Shown piece by piece: positions 1-7,898 of a stretch of 64,000 nt of DNA. The notes beneath the pieces were generated by a model. It had not been told where the DNA came from. It saw only the letters and a list, made by a program, of their open reading frames with translations, and did not search any database. Where the stretch lies: NCBI RefSeq assembly GCF_000772945.1, contig NZ_JPVN01000018.1:1-64000 (forward strand), in the 5' to 3' direction. Within the stretch, counting starts at the first letter, position 1. Each line of letters opens with the position of its first letter. This DNA comes from Ureibacillus manganicus DSM 26584. GTDB taxonomy: Bacteria; Bacillota; Bacilli; Bacillales_A; Planococcaceae. The position numbers were made by a program, and so were the translations under genes.

Positions 1-47
1 TTTATCCTGTGCTGTTATTGCACATGGTGCAACTGCCCGTCGCACAC

Positions 48-77
48 AATAAAAGGTCGGCATGTGCCGACCTTCAT
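48..77 (-). terminator. Rho-independent terminator after coaE
   Basis: Perfect 10-bp inverted repeat (AAGGTCGGCA and its complement at 53-62 and 65-74, 2-nt loop). On the minus strand it is followed by TTTTATT, directly after the coaE stop codon. Confidence 0.85.
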
Positions 78-79
78 TT

Positions 80-673
80 TCAAATAACATCCCAACTCCG
101 TAAGATAGTTTCCAATTGCTCACGCGTTTCTTCCACAGTTCCGTTATTATCAATCACAGCATCTGCCCCTTTTTCTTTTTCAGATAAAGGGAGTTGCGAG
201 CTTATACGAGCAAGCGCTTCTTCTTCGCTTAACCCGTTTCTTTCCATCAACCGTTGTAACTGAGTTTCTTCAGAAACAGTTACTACTAAAATTTTCTCCA
301 CATAATGTTGAAGTTTGCTCTCAAACAATAATGGGATATCCATAATAACTGTTTTGGCACCATTGGCTAAGTGCTCATCACGTTGTCGTAACATTTCTGC
401 CCGAATGGCTGGATGAATTATGTCATTTAAAACTTTTCTTTTAGACACATCATGGAAAATGATTGAACCAACTTTAGCCCGATCCATCTCGCCAGTTTCA
501 GTAATCACTTCATTCCCAAAAGCTTCAGCAATTTTAGTTAAAGTCGGTGTTCCTGGTTCTACAACAATACGCGCAACTAAATCTGCATCTACAATTGGTA
601 GTCCATATTCTTTTAACATATTTGCTACTGTACTTTTGCCACTAGCAATACTTCCTGTTAAACCAATAATCAT
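80..673 (-). CDS. coaE: Dephospho-CoA kinase
   Basis: CoaE phosphorylates the 3'-hydroxyl of dephospho-CoA with ATP, the last step of CoA synthesis in the cytosol. The protein begins MIIGLTG and carries the P-loop GSIASGKST at residues 7-15, then a lid region and the usual length of about 197 residues. I chose the ATG at 673 rather than the upstream in-frame ATG at 709: AGAAGGTG lies 8 bases before it, and the longer form would overlap mutM and precede the conserved MIIGLTG start. It lies 14 nt downstream of mutM and is probably co-transcribed with polA and mutM. B. subtilis has ytaF between mutM and coaE; that gene is absent here. Confidence 0.95.
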   Translation of the reverse strand: MIIGLTGSIASGKSTVANMLKEYGLPIVDADLVARIVVEPGTPTLTKIAEAFGNEVITETGEMDRAKVGSIIFHDVSKRKVLNDIIHPAIRAEMLRQRDEHLANGAKTVIMDIPLLFESKLQHYVEKILVVTVSEETQLQRLMERNGLSEEEALARISSQLPLSEKEKGADAVIDNNGTVEETREQLETILRSWDVI

Positions 674-687
674 TACAAACACACCTT

Positions 688-1560
688 CTAATGTTGACAT
701 TGTGGGCAATAAACGGAAGTACGTCCGCCAATTACAAGAGATTTTGTATTAGAACCACATACCCCGCATTGTTTTTTCCCATACATTTTCAAACGATGCT
801 GCATACCTCCAGCTTCACCGTTAATATTTCGATAGTCCGAGATGGTTGATCCACCGTTTTCAATACTTTCACGCAAAATGTCACGGATTGTTTCAAATAA
901 CTGTACTTTTCGTTCTTTGCTTATTCGATTTACTTTCCGCGCAGGATGAATACCCATCTTAAACAAGGCTTCTGTTGCATAGATGTTGCCACATCCTGAA
1001 ATAACTTGTCCATCCATGATGACTTCTTTGATTGGCTTTTGATGATATTTAGGTAATGAACATTTTTCTAGAAAATATTCACAGGCTGACGTTTCAAAAG
1101 GCTCAGGTGCCATTTCAAGTAATGGTGGATGATCTTCCAAGTTTGTCAATAATCGCATCTCACCAAATCGTCTAATATCCGAAAAGACTAGTAATTCACC
1201 CGTATCCAAAGTAAAAACCGCATGTACATGCCTACGGAACTTTTCTTCATGAATTTCCTCTAATTTCGCTACCACGAACCATGCACCTGTCATTCCTAAA
1301 TGGTTCACAAATTTGAACAGTTGATGATTCTTTTCAACGTCAAAAAAGATATATTTCGATCTTCGAGTCACTTTTTTTATAAGCATGTCCTGCATAGCTT
1401 CTTCAAAATAAGATGGCTCTAAATTCTTCACAATACATTGCTTTCCAGCTGCACAGGATTCGTAGACTGTATTAGAAAATTCCACTTTCTTTATCGTCTT
1501 TCCTTCAACAGCTGGTGCCAATTCACGGACGACACCTTCTACTTCTGGTAATTCAGGCAT
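688..1560 (-). CDS. mutM: Formamidopyrimidine-DNA glycosylase
   Basis: Bifunctional glycosylase/AP lyase that removes 8-oxoguanine and formamidopyrimidines. The N-terminus PELPEVE supplies the catalytic Pro2 and Glu3. The C-terminal zinc finger is visible as CGVCGS...YCPQCQ in the last 25 residues, preceded by the H2TH region with GNIYATEALF. The protein is 290 residues, longer than the usual 270-275; the extra length lies around residues 35-60 in a cysteine-containing segment before RRSKYIFF. The start is fixed by the conserved MPELPEVE and by AAGGAAGTG upstream. It lies between polA and coaE, separated from polA by a composite hairpin repeat. Confidence 0.97.
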   Translation of the reverse strand: MPELPEVEGVVRELAPAVEGKTIKKVEFSNTVYESCAAGKQCIVKNLEPSYFEEAMQDMLIKKVTRRSKYIFFDVEKNHQLFKFVNHLGMTGAWFVVAKLEEIHEEKFRRHVHAVFTLDTGELLVFSDIRRFGEMRLLTNLEDHPPLLEMAPEPFETSACEYFLEKCSLPKYHQKPIKEVIMDGQVISGCGNIYATEALFKMGIHPARKVNRISKERKVQLFETIRDILRESIENGGSTISDYRNINGEAGGMQHRLKMYGKKQCGVCGSNTKSLVIGGRTSVYCPQCQH

Positions 1561-1574
1561 CTTTTCACTTCCTT

Positions 1575-1719
1575 ATCCCGGTGTAACGTCCGTAAAACTT
1601 CCACCTTTAAACATAAGTCATAACAATGTTGTTTTAATGGAAGTTAAAGGACGCTAACACCCCGATTGGCTTAACTAACAATCATTAGGAAAAGGACTCC
1701 CAATGATTGAAGTTTCACC
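1575..1719 (-). repeat. Composite hairpin element, copy 1
   Basis: Non-coding spacer between polA and mutM built from two hairpins. The first has imperfect 24-nt arms at 1580-1603 and 1638-1661 (GGTGT...CGTCC...ACTTCCA pairing with TGGAAGT...GGACG...ACACC). The second has CAATCATT at 1679-1686 pairing with AATGATTG at 1702-1709 and abuts the polA stop codon through GAAGTTTCAC. The same architecture, with matching CTAACACCCCGATTGG and GAAGTTTCAC blocks, recurs at 17781-18097. It could be a small mobile repeat or a conserved mRNA processing structure. Confidence 0.75.
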
Positions 1720-4347
1720 CTATTTCGCATCGTACCAAGTATCACCGTATGAATATTCTACTTTCAATGGTACTAGTAACTCGATTGCATTTTCCATCAC
1801 TTCAGGAACAATTCGTTCTAAAATTTCAATTTCATCTTTTGGTGCCTCAAAGATTAATTCATCGTGTACTTGCAGTAACATCGTCGTTTTAAGTCCTTCA
1901 GCTTTTAACCTTGCGTCCATGTCAATCATCGCTTTTTTAATAATATCTGCAGCACTACCCTGAATTGGCGTGTTCATCGCAGTACGTTCTGCGAAGCTTC
2001 GTAAGTTAAAGTTAGAACTTGTAATATCAGGTAAATAACGACGACGATTTAAAATCGTTGTAACAAACCCATTTAATTTTGCTTCTTGCACAATAGAATC
2101 CATATATTCTTTTACGCCCGGGAAGCTCGTTAAATATTTATCGATAAATTCGCCAGCTTCTTTACGGGTAATATCAAGGTTTTGTGATAGTCCGTAGTCA
2201 CTAATACCGTACACAATTCCGAAGTTAACCGCTTTTGCAGTACGACGCATATTAGATGTTACTTCATCTGCTGAAACATGGAATACATCCATTGCAGTTC
2301 GAGTATGAATGTCCATACCTTGTTTAAATGCATCAATTAAGCTTTCATCTTTCGAAAAATGAGCAAGCACACGTAGTTCAATTTGCGAGTAGTCAGCTGC
2401 AAACAGCACCCATCCTTTTTGAGATGGTGTAAAGGCTTGTCTGATGCGACGTCCTTCTTCTAAACGGATTGGGATATTTTGCAGGTTCGGATCTGTTGAA
2501 CTAAGTCTTCCAGTTGCAGTTAATGCTTGTTGGTATCTTGTATGCACCTTACTGTCATCTTTGTGCACTTCTTTCATTAACCCTTCAATATATGTTGACT
2601 GTAATTTTGCAAGGGTACGGTAATCTAAGATGCTCGCTACGATTTGATGTTTTGATTTTAATTTTTCTAGCACATCAGCTGCAGTCGAGTAACCTGTTTT
2701 TGTTTTCTTCACAGCTGGTAGCTCAAGTTTCTCAAATAATATAACACCTAATTGTTTTGGTGAATTGATGTTGAACTTTTCACCTGCAAGTTCATAGATT
2801 TCGTTTTCAAGTTGAGTTATTTTTTGTGTTAGTTCCTCTCCCATTTTTTCTAGTGTTGAAAAGTCAACTTTGATTCCTTCGCTTTCCATACTCCCTAAAA
2901 TAGTAGCAAGAGGTAATTCTAAATCGTAATACAGGTTGAATTGTTCGTTTTCTTTTAATTTTTCTTCAACAATAGGTTGTAATGACCAAATTGCAAATGC
3001 TTTGCGACTTACGTGTTCAGCAAGCACTTTTTCTTCTGGTATTGACCATTTTGCACCTTTGCCGTAGATTGTTTCATTTGCTTGAACATCTGTGAAATTA
3101 AATTCTCTCGCCAGTGTTGCAACGTCATCACCTGAAATGGAAGGATTAACGATGTATGATGCTAATAGTAAGTCGAATTCAACTCCGCGCAATTTGATTC
3201 CTAGACGATTTAACATTGCTTGTGCCGCTTTACTGTCAGACATATATTTCTTCTTTGTTTCATCTTCTAACCAGTTTTTTACGGCTTCATTTTGCTCCAT
3301 TGCTTCAAATGGTACATAGAAAGTGATCGCGCCATCTGTAAAGGCTAGACCAAATAGACGACAAGAATGGTAATGTTCATTTTCTAATTCTAGATGTACA
3401 GCCATCGTGTCTTTTAATAGATCTGTTGTTACGTTAGTTACGATATTAAAATCAAGTGCGGCTGTTTCCTTTTCTTCAACTTGGAAGTTACTTTTTTCAA
3501 TAAGGGATTTGAAGGATAATTCCTGCCATACGTCCAAAACTTGTTGTTCATCTGGACCTGGGTATTCTATATCTGCAAGTGTAATTTCAATCGGCGCTTC
3601 AGTGAAGATTGTTGCAAGCTTTTTTGACATTTTTGCTTGGTCTTCGTTAGCAACAAGCTTTTCCTTCATTTTCGAAGCTTTCATACCCTCAATATTTTCG
3701 TATAGATTTTCAACTGTTCCATATTCTTTTAACAGCTTAATCGCAGTTTTTTCTCCCACACCAGGCACACCAGGAATATTATCTGAAGTATCACCCATAA
3801 GGCCTTTCATATCGATGATTTGTTCAGGTGTTAGACCATACTTTTCTTCAATATGAGCTGGTGTATATTGTTCAATGTCCGTCATACCTTTTCTTGTAAT
3901 ATAAACTGTAACTTTTTCTGTCGCCAGTTGTGTTAAGTCTTTATCTCCAGATACAATGATAACTTCCATATCCTCGTTTGAAGCTTGTGTTGCAATAGTT
4001 CCGATAATATCATCTGCTTCATACATCGGTAACTCATAGCGTTTAATTTGATAAGCGTCAATTAATTTTCTTAAGTATGGAAATTGCTCTGATAATTCAG
4101 GTGGCGTTTTTTGGCGACCACCTTTATATTCGCCAAACGACTCGTGTCTGAATGTTGTTTTCCCTGCATCGAATGCAACAAGCATTTTCGTAGGTTTTTC
4201 CTCTTCTAATATTTTCTGAAGCATCGTAGTAAATCCATAAACAGCATTTGTATGAATACCGCTATCATTTGTAAGTAGAGGTAATGCAAAAAACGCACGA
4301 TAAGCTAAACTATTTCCGTCTAGTAATAGTAATTTTTCTTTCGCCAT
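1720..4347 (-). CDS. polA: DNA polymerase I
   Basis: Repair and Okazaki-fragment polymerase, 875 residues. The 5'-nuclease domain covers about residues 1-290 (LLLDGNSLAYRAFFALP, then the GDTSDNIPGVPGVGEKTA helix-hairpin-helix). A 3'-5' exonuclease-like domain follows at about 300-470, but the metal-binding DxE motif is not seen: the matching stretch reads MAVHLELEN, as expected for proofreading-deficient Bacillus Pol I. The polymerase domain has motif A (DYSQIELRVLAHF), motif B (RRTAKAVNFGIVYG) and motif C (QVHDELIFE, residues 826-834). AAAGGAGATT precedes the ATG. It is first in the polA-mutM-coaE run. Confidence 0.98.
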   Translation of the reverse strand: MAKEKLLLLDGNSLAYRAFFALPLLTNDSGIHTNAVYGFTTMLQKILEEEKPTKMLVAFDAGKTTFRHESFGEYKGGRQKTPPELSEQFPYLRKLIDAYQIKRYELPMYEADDIIGTIATQASNEDMEVIIVSGDKDLTQLATEKVTVYITRKGMTDIEQYTPAHIEEKYGLTPEQIIDMKGLMGDTSDNIPGVPGVGEKTAIKLLKEYGTVENLYENIEGMKASKMKEKLVANEDQAKMSKKLATIFTEAPIEITLADIEYPGPDEQQVLDVWQELSFKSLIEKSNFQVEEKETAALDFNIVTNVTTDLLKDTMAVHLELENEHYHSCRLFGLAFTDGAITFYVPFEAMEQNEAVKNWLEDETKKKYMSDSKAAQAMLNRLGIKLRGVEFDLLLASYIVNPSISGDDVATLAREFNFTDVQANETIYGKGAKWSIPEEKVLAEHVSRKAFAIWSLQPIVEEKLKENEQFNLYYDLELPLATILGSMESEGIKVDFSTLEKMGEELTQKITQLENEIYELAGEKFNINSPKQLGVILFEKLELPAVKKTKTGYSTAADVLEKLKSKHQIVASILDYRTLAKLQSTYIEGLMKEVHKDDSKVHTRYQQALTATGRLSSTDPNLQNIPIRLEEGRRIRQAFTPSQKGWVLFAADYSQIELRVLAHFSKDESLIDAFKQGMDIHTRTAMDVFHVSADEVTSNMRRTAKAVNFGIVYGISDYGLSQNLDITRKEAGEFIDKYLTSFPGVKEYMDSIVQEAKLNGFVTTILNRRRYLPDITSSNFNLRSFAERTAMNTPIQGSAADIIKKAMIDMDARLKAEGLKTTMLLQVHDELIFEAPKDEIEILERIVPEVMENAIELLVPLKVEYSYGDTWYDAK

Positions 4348-4424
4348 TAGTAATCTCCTTTATGTCACGTATGTACCTATTCATTTATATTTTAACTTTA
4401 ACGTGAAAACATATTTAATTCTAT

Positions 4425-4466
4425 TATAAAACACGTATCCATCTTATTCGATGAATACGTGTTTAT
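4425..4466 (-). terminator. Terminator after the 4478-4918 gene
   Basis: AAACACGTAT at 4429-4438 pairs with ATACGTGTTT at 4455-4464. On the minus strand the second arm runs into TTTTATAAT. It separates the small membrane-protein gene from polA. Confidence 0.7.
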
Positions 4467-4477
4467 TAGATCATTAT

Positions 4478-4918
4478 TTATTTTACAGGATGGTGATTTC
4501 TTTGTTTGAGTAGTGAAGGATAAAAGATTTCTTCATAAATAACTGTTGCTAAAAAGGCATTCATAAATGAGAAGACAATATATAATGGCATTCCACCAAG
4601 ATCAGGTACCATTAACGAACGGAAAAATACTTCAACTAAACCAATTTGAACAAAGAAAAAGATCATACCAACCCCAACTTCCCAAATTGGTCGTTTATCC
4701 TCTCTTTTTTCAAATCTCAATACTTTTTTAAAGCTAGTTCGGACATCTTCAGAGATCATTAGTGATCCTACTAAACTAATAATGAAAAATATGGGAATAT
4801 GTAATAATTCAATTTTTACCCATGAGAAAGATGTTGAACTTAATAAAGCCGTGACAGAACATGCCATTATAATTGCAACTAAACCATTTTGTATAAATTT
4901 ATTGGCTGTTTTCAACAT
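4478..4918 (-). CDS. Small multi-spanning membrane protein of unknown function
   Basis: I do not recognise a family. The 146-residue product has four likely membrane helices, at about residues 12-30, 38-55, 82-103 and 111-128, with a basic and acidic cytosolic loop in the middle (FKKVLRFEKREDKRP). There is no signal peptidase site and no conserved catalytic motif that I can see. GAGGGG lies close before the ATG, and the gene has its own terminator, so it looks like a single-gene unit between hflC and polA. Confidence 0.7.
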   Translation of the reverse strand: MLKTANKFIQNGLVAIIMACSVTALLSSTSFSWVKIELLHIPIFFIISLVGSLMISEDVRTSFKKVLRFEKREDKRPIWEVGVGMIFFFVQIGLVEVFFRSLMVPDLGGMPLYIVFSFMNAFLATVIYEEIFYPSLLKQRNHHPVK

Positions 4919-5032
4919 AATCCCCTCTTATCTAATAATTATTTGATAACTATTAAATTATATAAGAGATTTATATTATTATACAGTAGTAAATTATGTA
5001 ATTGTTTGGTGAGTTTCTAGATTGATGTACAT

Positions 5033-5138
5033 CTTCTATAAGAGATTTATTTTCCATTCCGCGGAGATTTGTCTTTTATAGCCCTTCTATAAGACATTTT
5101 CATCCTGATTCTACGAGTTTTGTCTTTTAGAGTTAACA
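5033..5138. repeat. Two-copy direct repeat of about 50 bp
   Basis: CTTCTATAAGA...TTTGTCTTTTA occurs twice in tandem (about 5033-5083 and 5084-5135), with a diverged middle section. It is AT-rich and non-coding. A related AGAGATTTAT motif lies just upstream near 4966. The rest of the 4919-5221 spacer holds only the hflC terminator. Confidence 0.6.
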
Positions 5139-5171
5139 CAACACCAAATTATACGTTCTACAAGTACAAAT

Positions 5172-5216
5172 AAAAAAACTGGTAGCGAAAACTCTGTCGT
5201 TTTCTACTACCAGTCA
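5172..5216 (-). terminator. Rho-independent terminator of hflKC
   Basis: ACTGGTAG at 5179-5186 pairs with CTACCAGT at 5207-5214, and the stem is extended inward by GAAAAC/GTTTTC. On the minus strand it is followed by TTTTTTTATT, a few bases after the hflC stop. Confidence 0.92.
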
Positions 5217-5221
5217 TAATA

Positions 5222-6256
5222 TTATTCTAAATAGCCTGATAAAATTCGTGCATATGGTGAGTTTGATGGAATGATAATCATTGTATCTTCACCAATTGTT
5301 TGTTTATATGTTTCTAACGTACGGAAAAGCTCGTAGAATTCAGGGTCTTTTGAGAATGCTTGGTTATAAATTTTTGCTGCTTCTGCTTCCCCTTGAGCAC
5401 GGATTAATGCCGCTTCTTTTTCAGCAGTGGAAACCATTTCTGTTACTGTTCTATCTGTATTTGCTTCAATACTTCTTTTTTGTGCATCCCCTTCAGATAA
5501 ATATTTCTGAGCCATCGATTCACGCTCTGAAATCATACGAGTAAATACGGATTGTTCGTTTTCAGCTGGTAAATCAGTACGGCGAATACGAACGTCCACA
5601 ACTTCAATACCATATTTGTCATTTGTTAATAGTAAATTTACTCTCTCGGTAACAGTTTTATTTAAATCACCACGGGATGATTTATCTTCATTAATAATTG
5701 ATTCATAAGTTAATGTACCAAGCTCAGTACGTAAAGTGGAATATATAAATTCTTCCATCCTAGCTTCCGCATTCGCAATTGTTCTTGCATTAGAAATTAA
5801 TAGTTTTGGATCTGTAACTTTCCATACAGCATAGTTATCAACAATAATTCGTTTTTTATCAGCCGTCATAATTTCTTCTTCTGTGGCCATGTCATAGATC
5901 ATGACATTTTTAGGCAATGTTGTCACGGTTTGAATGAACGGGATTTTAAAATTTAAACCTGGTTCATTTTTATAACCAATTACTTCACCAAATTGACGAA
6001 TGACCTTATACTCATTTTCTTTTACAACATATAAGTTAGAAATAATGATTAGAATGATTGCAAACACAGCTACTAAAGAACCAACGATTGCTCCAATTTT
6101 TTTCCCATTCACCGGTTTTTTATTCATGTCCACAACTTTTGCTTCTTTAGCTGGCTCCGTGTCATTAGGTTCCGAAGTTTTTTTCTTATTATTGTTATTC
6201 CCAAATAACGAATTTACAAATTTATCTAAGTCGTTCTCGAATTTGTCTTTACTCAT
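5222..6256 (-). CDS. hflC: Protease modulator HflC
   Basis: SPFH/prohibitin-family membrane protein that in other bacteria forms a cage with HflK around the FtsH protease. Residues 1-50 are a polar Asn/Lys-rich cytosolic leader. A membrane helix follows at about 52-72, then the SPFH domain starting YVVKENEYKVIRQFGEV...EPGLNFKIPF. An Ala/Glu-rich coiled coil sits near residues 245-295, and the C-terminus (DPEFYELFRTLETYKQTIG) is typical of HflC. Its ATG overlaps the hflK stop by one base (TAATG), so the two are translationally coupled. The N-terminal extension is unusual, since extensions are normally found on HflK. The function is inferred from the family. Confidence 0.9.
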   Translation of the reverse strand: MSKDKFENDLDKFVNSLFGNNNNKKKTSEPNDTEPAKEAKVVDMNKKPVNGKKIGAIVGSLVAVFAIILIIISNLYVVKENEYKVIRQFGEVIGYKNEPGLNFKIPFIQTVTTLPKNVMIYDMATEEEIMTADKKRIIVDNYAVWKVTDPKLLISNARTIANAEARMEEFIYSTLRTELGTLTYESIINEDKSSRGDLNKTVTERVNLLLTNDKYGIEVVDVRIRRTDLPAENEQSVFTRMISERESMAQKYLSEGDAQKRSIEANTDRTVTEMVSTAEKEAALIRAQGEAEAAKIYNQAFSKDPEFYELFRTLETYKQTIGEDTMIIIPSNSPYARILSGYLE

Positions 6257-7212
6257 TAGTTATTGCTCCCTTCTGTTACAGGTGGGTTTGTAGCAGAGTT
6301 TGGTACTAACGGTAAGTACTTCAATGTCTCACCATCATCATTCATAATATACAGTTTAGCATTTGGTAATACTTGCTCTAATGTTTCTAAAATTAAACGT
6401 GATCTAGTAATTTCTTTATTTTGGACATACTGTTCATAGAGACTGTTAAATACTGCCACGTCCCCTTCAGCTTGTTGAATACGCGCAATCTTATCACCTT
6501 CTGCCTTTGATTTAATTGCAGCGACTGTACCTTTTGCTTCACTTTCTTTTTCGTTTTTATATTTTTCAGCTTGGTTTTCTTTTGTGTTTTGTGTTTCACG
6601 CGCATCGGTTACCGCTGTAAATGCTTGGCGAACTTCAGCGTTTGGTACTTCAACGTCTTGTAATTGAACAGCTAAAATGTTAACTCCAATATCATAATTA
6701 TTAACCAAAGTAGTTAACAGTTCTCTAGTGTCAATTTCAATTTGAGCTTTTCCATCTGTTAACGCCTCATCAATAGTAGAACTACCAATTACAGAACGGA
6801 TAGCTGCTGAAGTTGCATTATGTAGAATAGATTTTGGATCATCAGAGTTAAATAAATATTTTTCTGGATCAGCGATTTTCCATTGCACAACTAAATCGGT
6901 TAAGACGATGTTTTCGTCTCCAGTAATCATTTTCGTTTCACTCTCATTTGAGATGATTTCTCCGTTTGCATCTTGTTTATAACCAAATGTTAAACTAAAT
7001 GTTTCTCTCGATAATAACTCTACTTGTTGAATTGGCCAAGGCATTTTAAAATGTAGACCAGGTTCAGATACGGTATCATCTGCATGACCGAAAGTAATAA
7101 CTACTGCTTGTTCAGACTCATCTACCATATACCATGATGTCAGTGCAGCAACGATTACTAAAATAGCAAATATACCTGAAAAAATTAATGTTAACGCTCT
7201 TTTCACGCTCAA
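6256..7212 (-). CDS. hflK: Protease modulator HflK
   Basis: First gene of an SPFH pair, the partner of HflC in a membrane complex that restrains FtsH in better-known bacteria. A membrane helix sits at about residues 6-27, the SPFH domain begins VDESEQAVVITFGH...EPGLHFKMPWPI, and a Lys/Glu/Ala-rich coiled coil lies near 200-260. I place the start at a TTG (7212): AAAGGAGG lies 8 bases before it, whereas the upstream ATG at 7245 lies upstream of that ribosome site. The Gly/Pro-rich cytosolic leader found on many HflK proteins is missing. No ftsH is nearby. Confidence 0.88.
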   Translation of the reverse strand: MSVKRALTLIFSGIFAILVIVAALTSWYMVDESEQAVVITFGHADDTVSEPGLHFKMPWPIQQVELLSRETFSLTFGYKQDANGEIISNESETKMITGDENIVLTDLVVQWKIADPEKYLFNSDDPKSILHNATSAAIRSVIGSSTIDEALTDGKAQIEIDTRELLTTLVNNYDIGVNILAVQLQDVEVPNAEVRQAFTAVTDARETQNTKENQAEKYKNEKESEAKGTVAAIKSKAEGDKIARIQQAEGDVAVFNSLYEQYVQNKEITRSRLILETLEQVLPNAKLYIMNDDGETLKYLPLVPNSATNPPVTEGSNN

Positions 7213-7305
7213 CAAAATTACCTCCTTTAAGTAAATCAAAATCATTCTGTAAATCGAACTAACTTATTTACGGATAAAAAGCCCAATAAGTTTCAAAAAA
7301 AATTA

Positions 7306-7715
7306 GAAAAACACAACTTACCCCCAAAATAGGGGAAGTTGATGTTTTTCTTATGCGGATTTCCTTTTGAATCCAATTATTATCCGCGTAGAAAAACACA
7401 ACTTGCCCCCAAAATAGGGGAAGTTGATGTTTTTCTTATGCGGATTACCTTTTAAATTCAATTATTATCCGCGTAGAAAAACACAATTCGCCCCACAATA
7501 GGGCGTATTGATGTTTTTCTTATGCGGATTTCCTTCTGAATCCAATTATTATCCGCGTAGAAAAACACAATTCGCCTTCAAAATAGGGGAAGTTGATGTT
7601 TTTCTTATGCGGATTTCCTTTTGAATCCAATTATTATCCGCGTAGAAAAACACAATACGACCCAAAATAGGGCGTATTGATGTTTTTCTTATACGGGTTT
7701 CCTTTATTATATCAA
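7306..7715. repeat. Five-copy 85-bp tandem repeat of paired hairpins
   Basis: Units begin at 7306, 7391, 7476, 7560 and 7645 (spacing 84-85 bp); the fifth is degenerate in its second half. Each unit holds an inner hairpin flanked by GAAAAACA and TGTTTTTC, then a second hairpin (ATGCGGAT...ATCCGCG) with a conserved spacer. The inner stem varies between units. Units 1 and 2 pair CAACTT with AAGTTG, while units 3 and 5 carry CAATTCG or CAATACG opposite CGTATTG, so several changes preserve pairing. No open reading frame is credible. It fills most of the 7213-7898 spacer between phoR and hflK. Confidence 0.92.
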
Positions 7716-7751
7716 TCAAACCATCGTAATAAGTACAACACAATCCAAACA

Positions 7752-7786
7752 ATAAAAAATAGTGAGCGATATTTCGCTCACCATTT
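7752..7786 (-). terminator. Probable phoPR terminator
   Basis: GTGAGCGA at 7762-7769 pairs with TCGCTCAC at 7774-7781 and is followed on the minus strand by TATTTTTTATT. It lies about 115 bases past the phoR stop, before the tandem repeat array. Confidence 0.75.
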
Positions 7787-7898
7787 TCAAAGCAAAGTAC
7801 ATTGCATTGCTATCTACTAAATCTGAAACAGGGGGGTTTCTAGTTATGAATATATCGTTCTAGTATTGAGAACATATAAACCTTTTGTAAACGAATTG

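Noticed and set aside
1720-4347. PolA missing 3'-5' exonuclease residues as a mutation
   Set aside because: Loss of the proofreading site is normal in Bacillus-type DNA polymerase I.
7306-7715. CRISPR array
   Set aside because: Units are about 85 bp and similar throughout, with no unique spacers, and no cas genes are in the window.
7549-7752. Small protein encoded in the tandem repeat array (67 codons, minus strand)
   Set aside because: It is a by-product of the repeats, with repeated TRIRKTS peptide units, and has no separate ribosome site or family resemblance.
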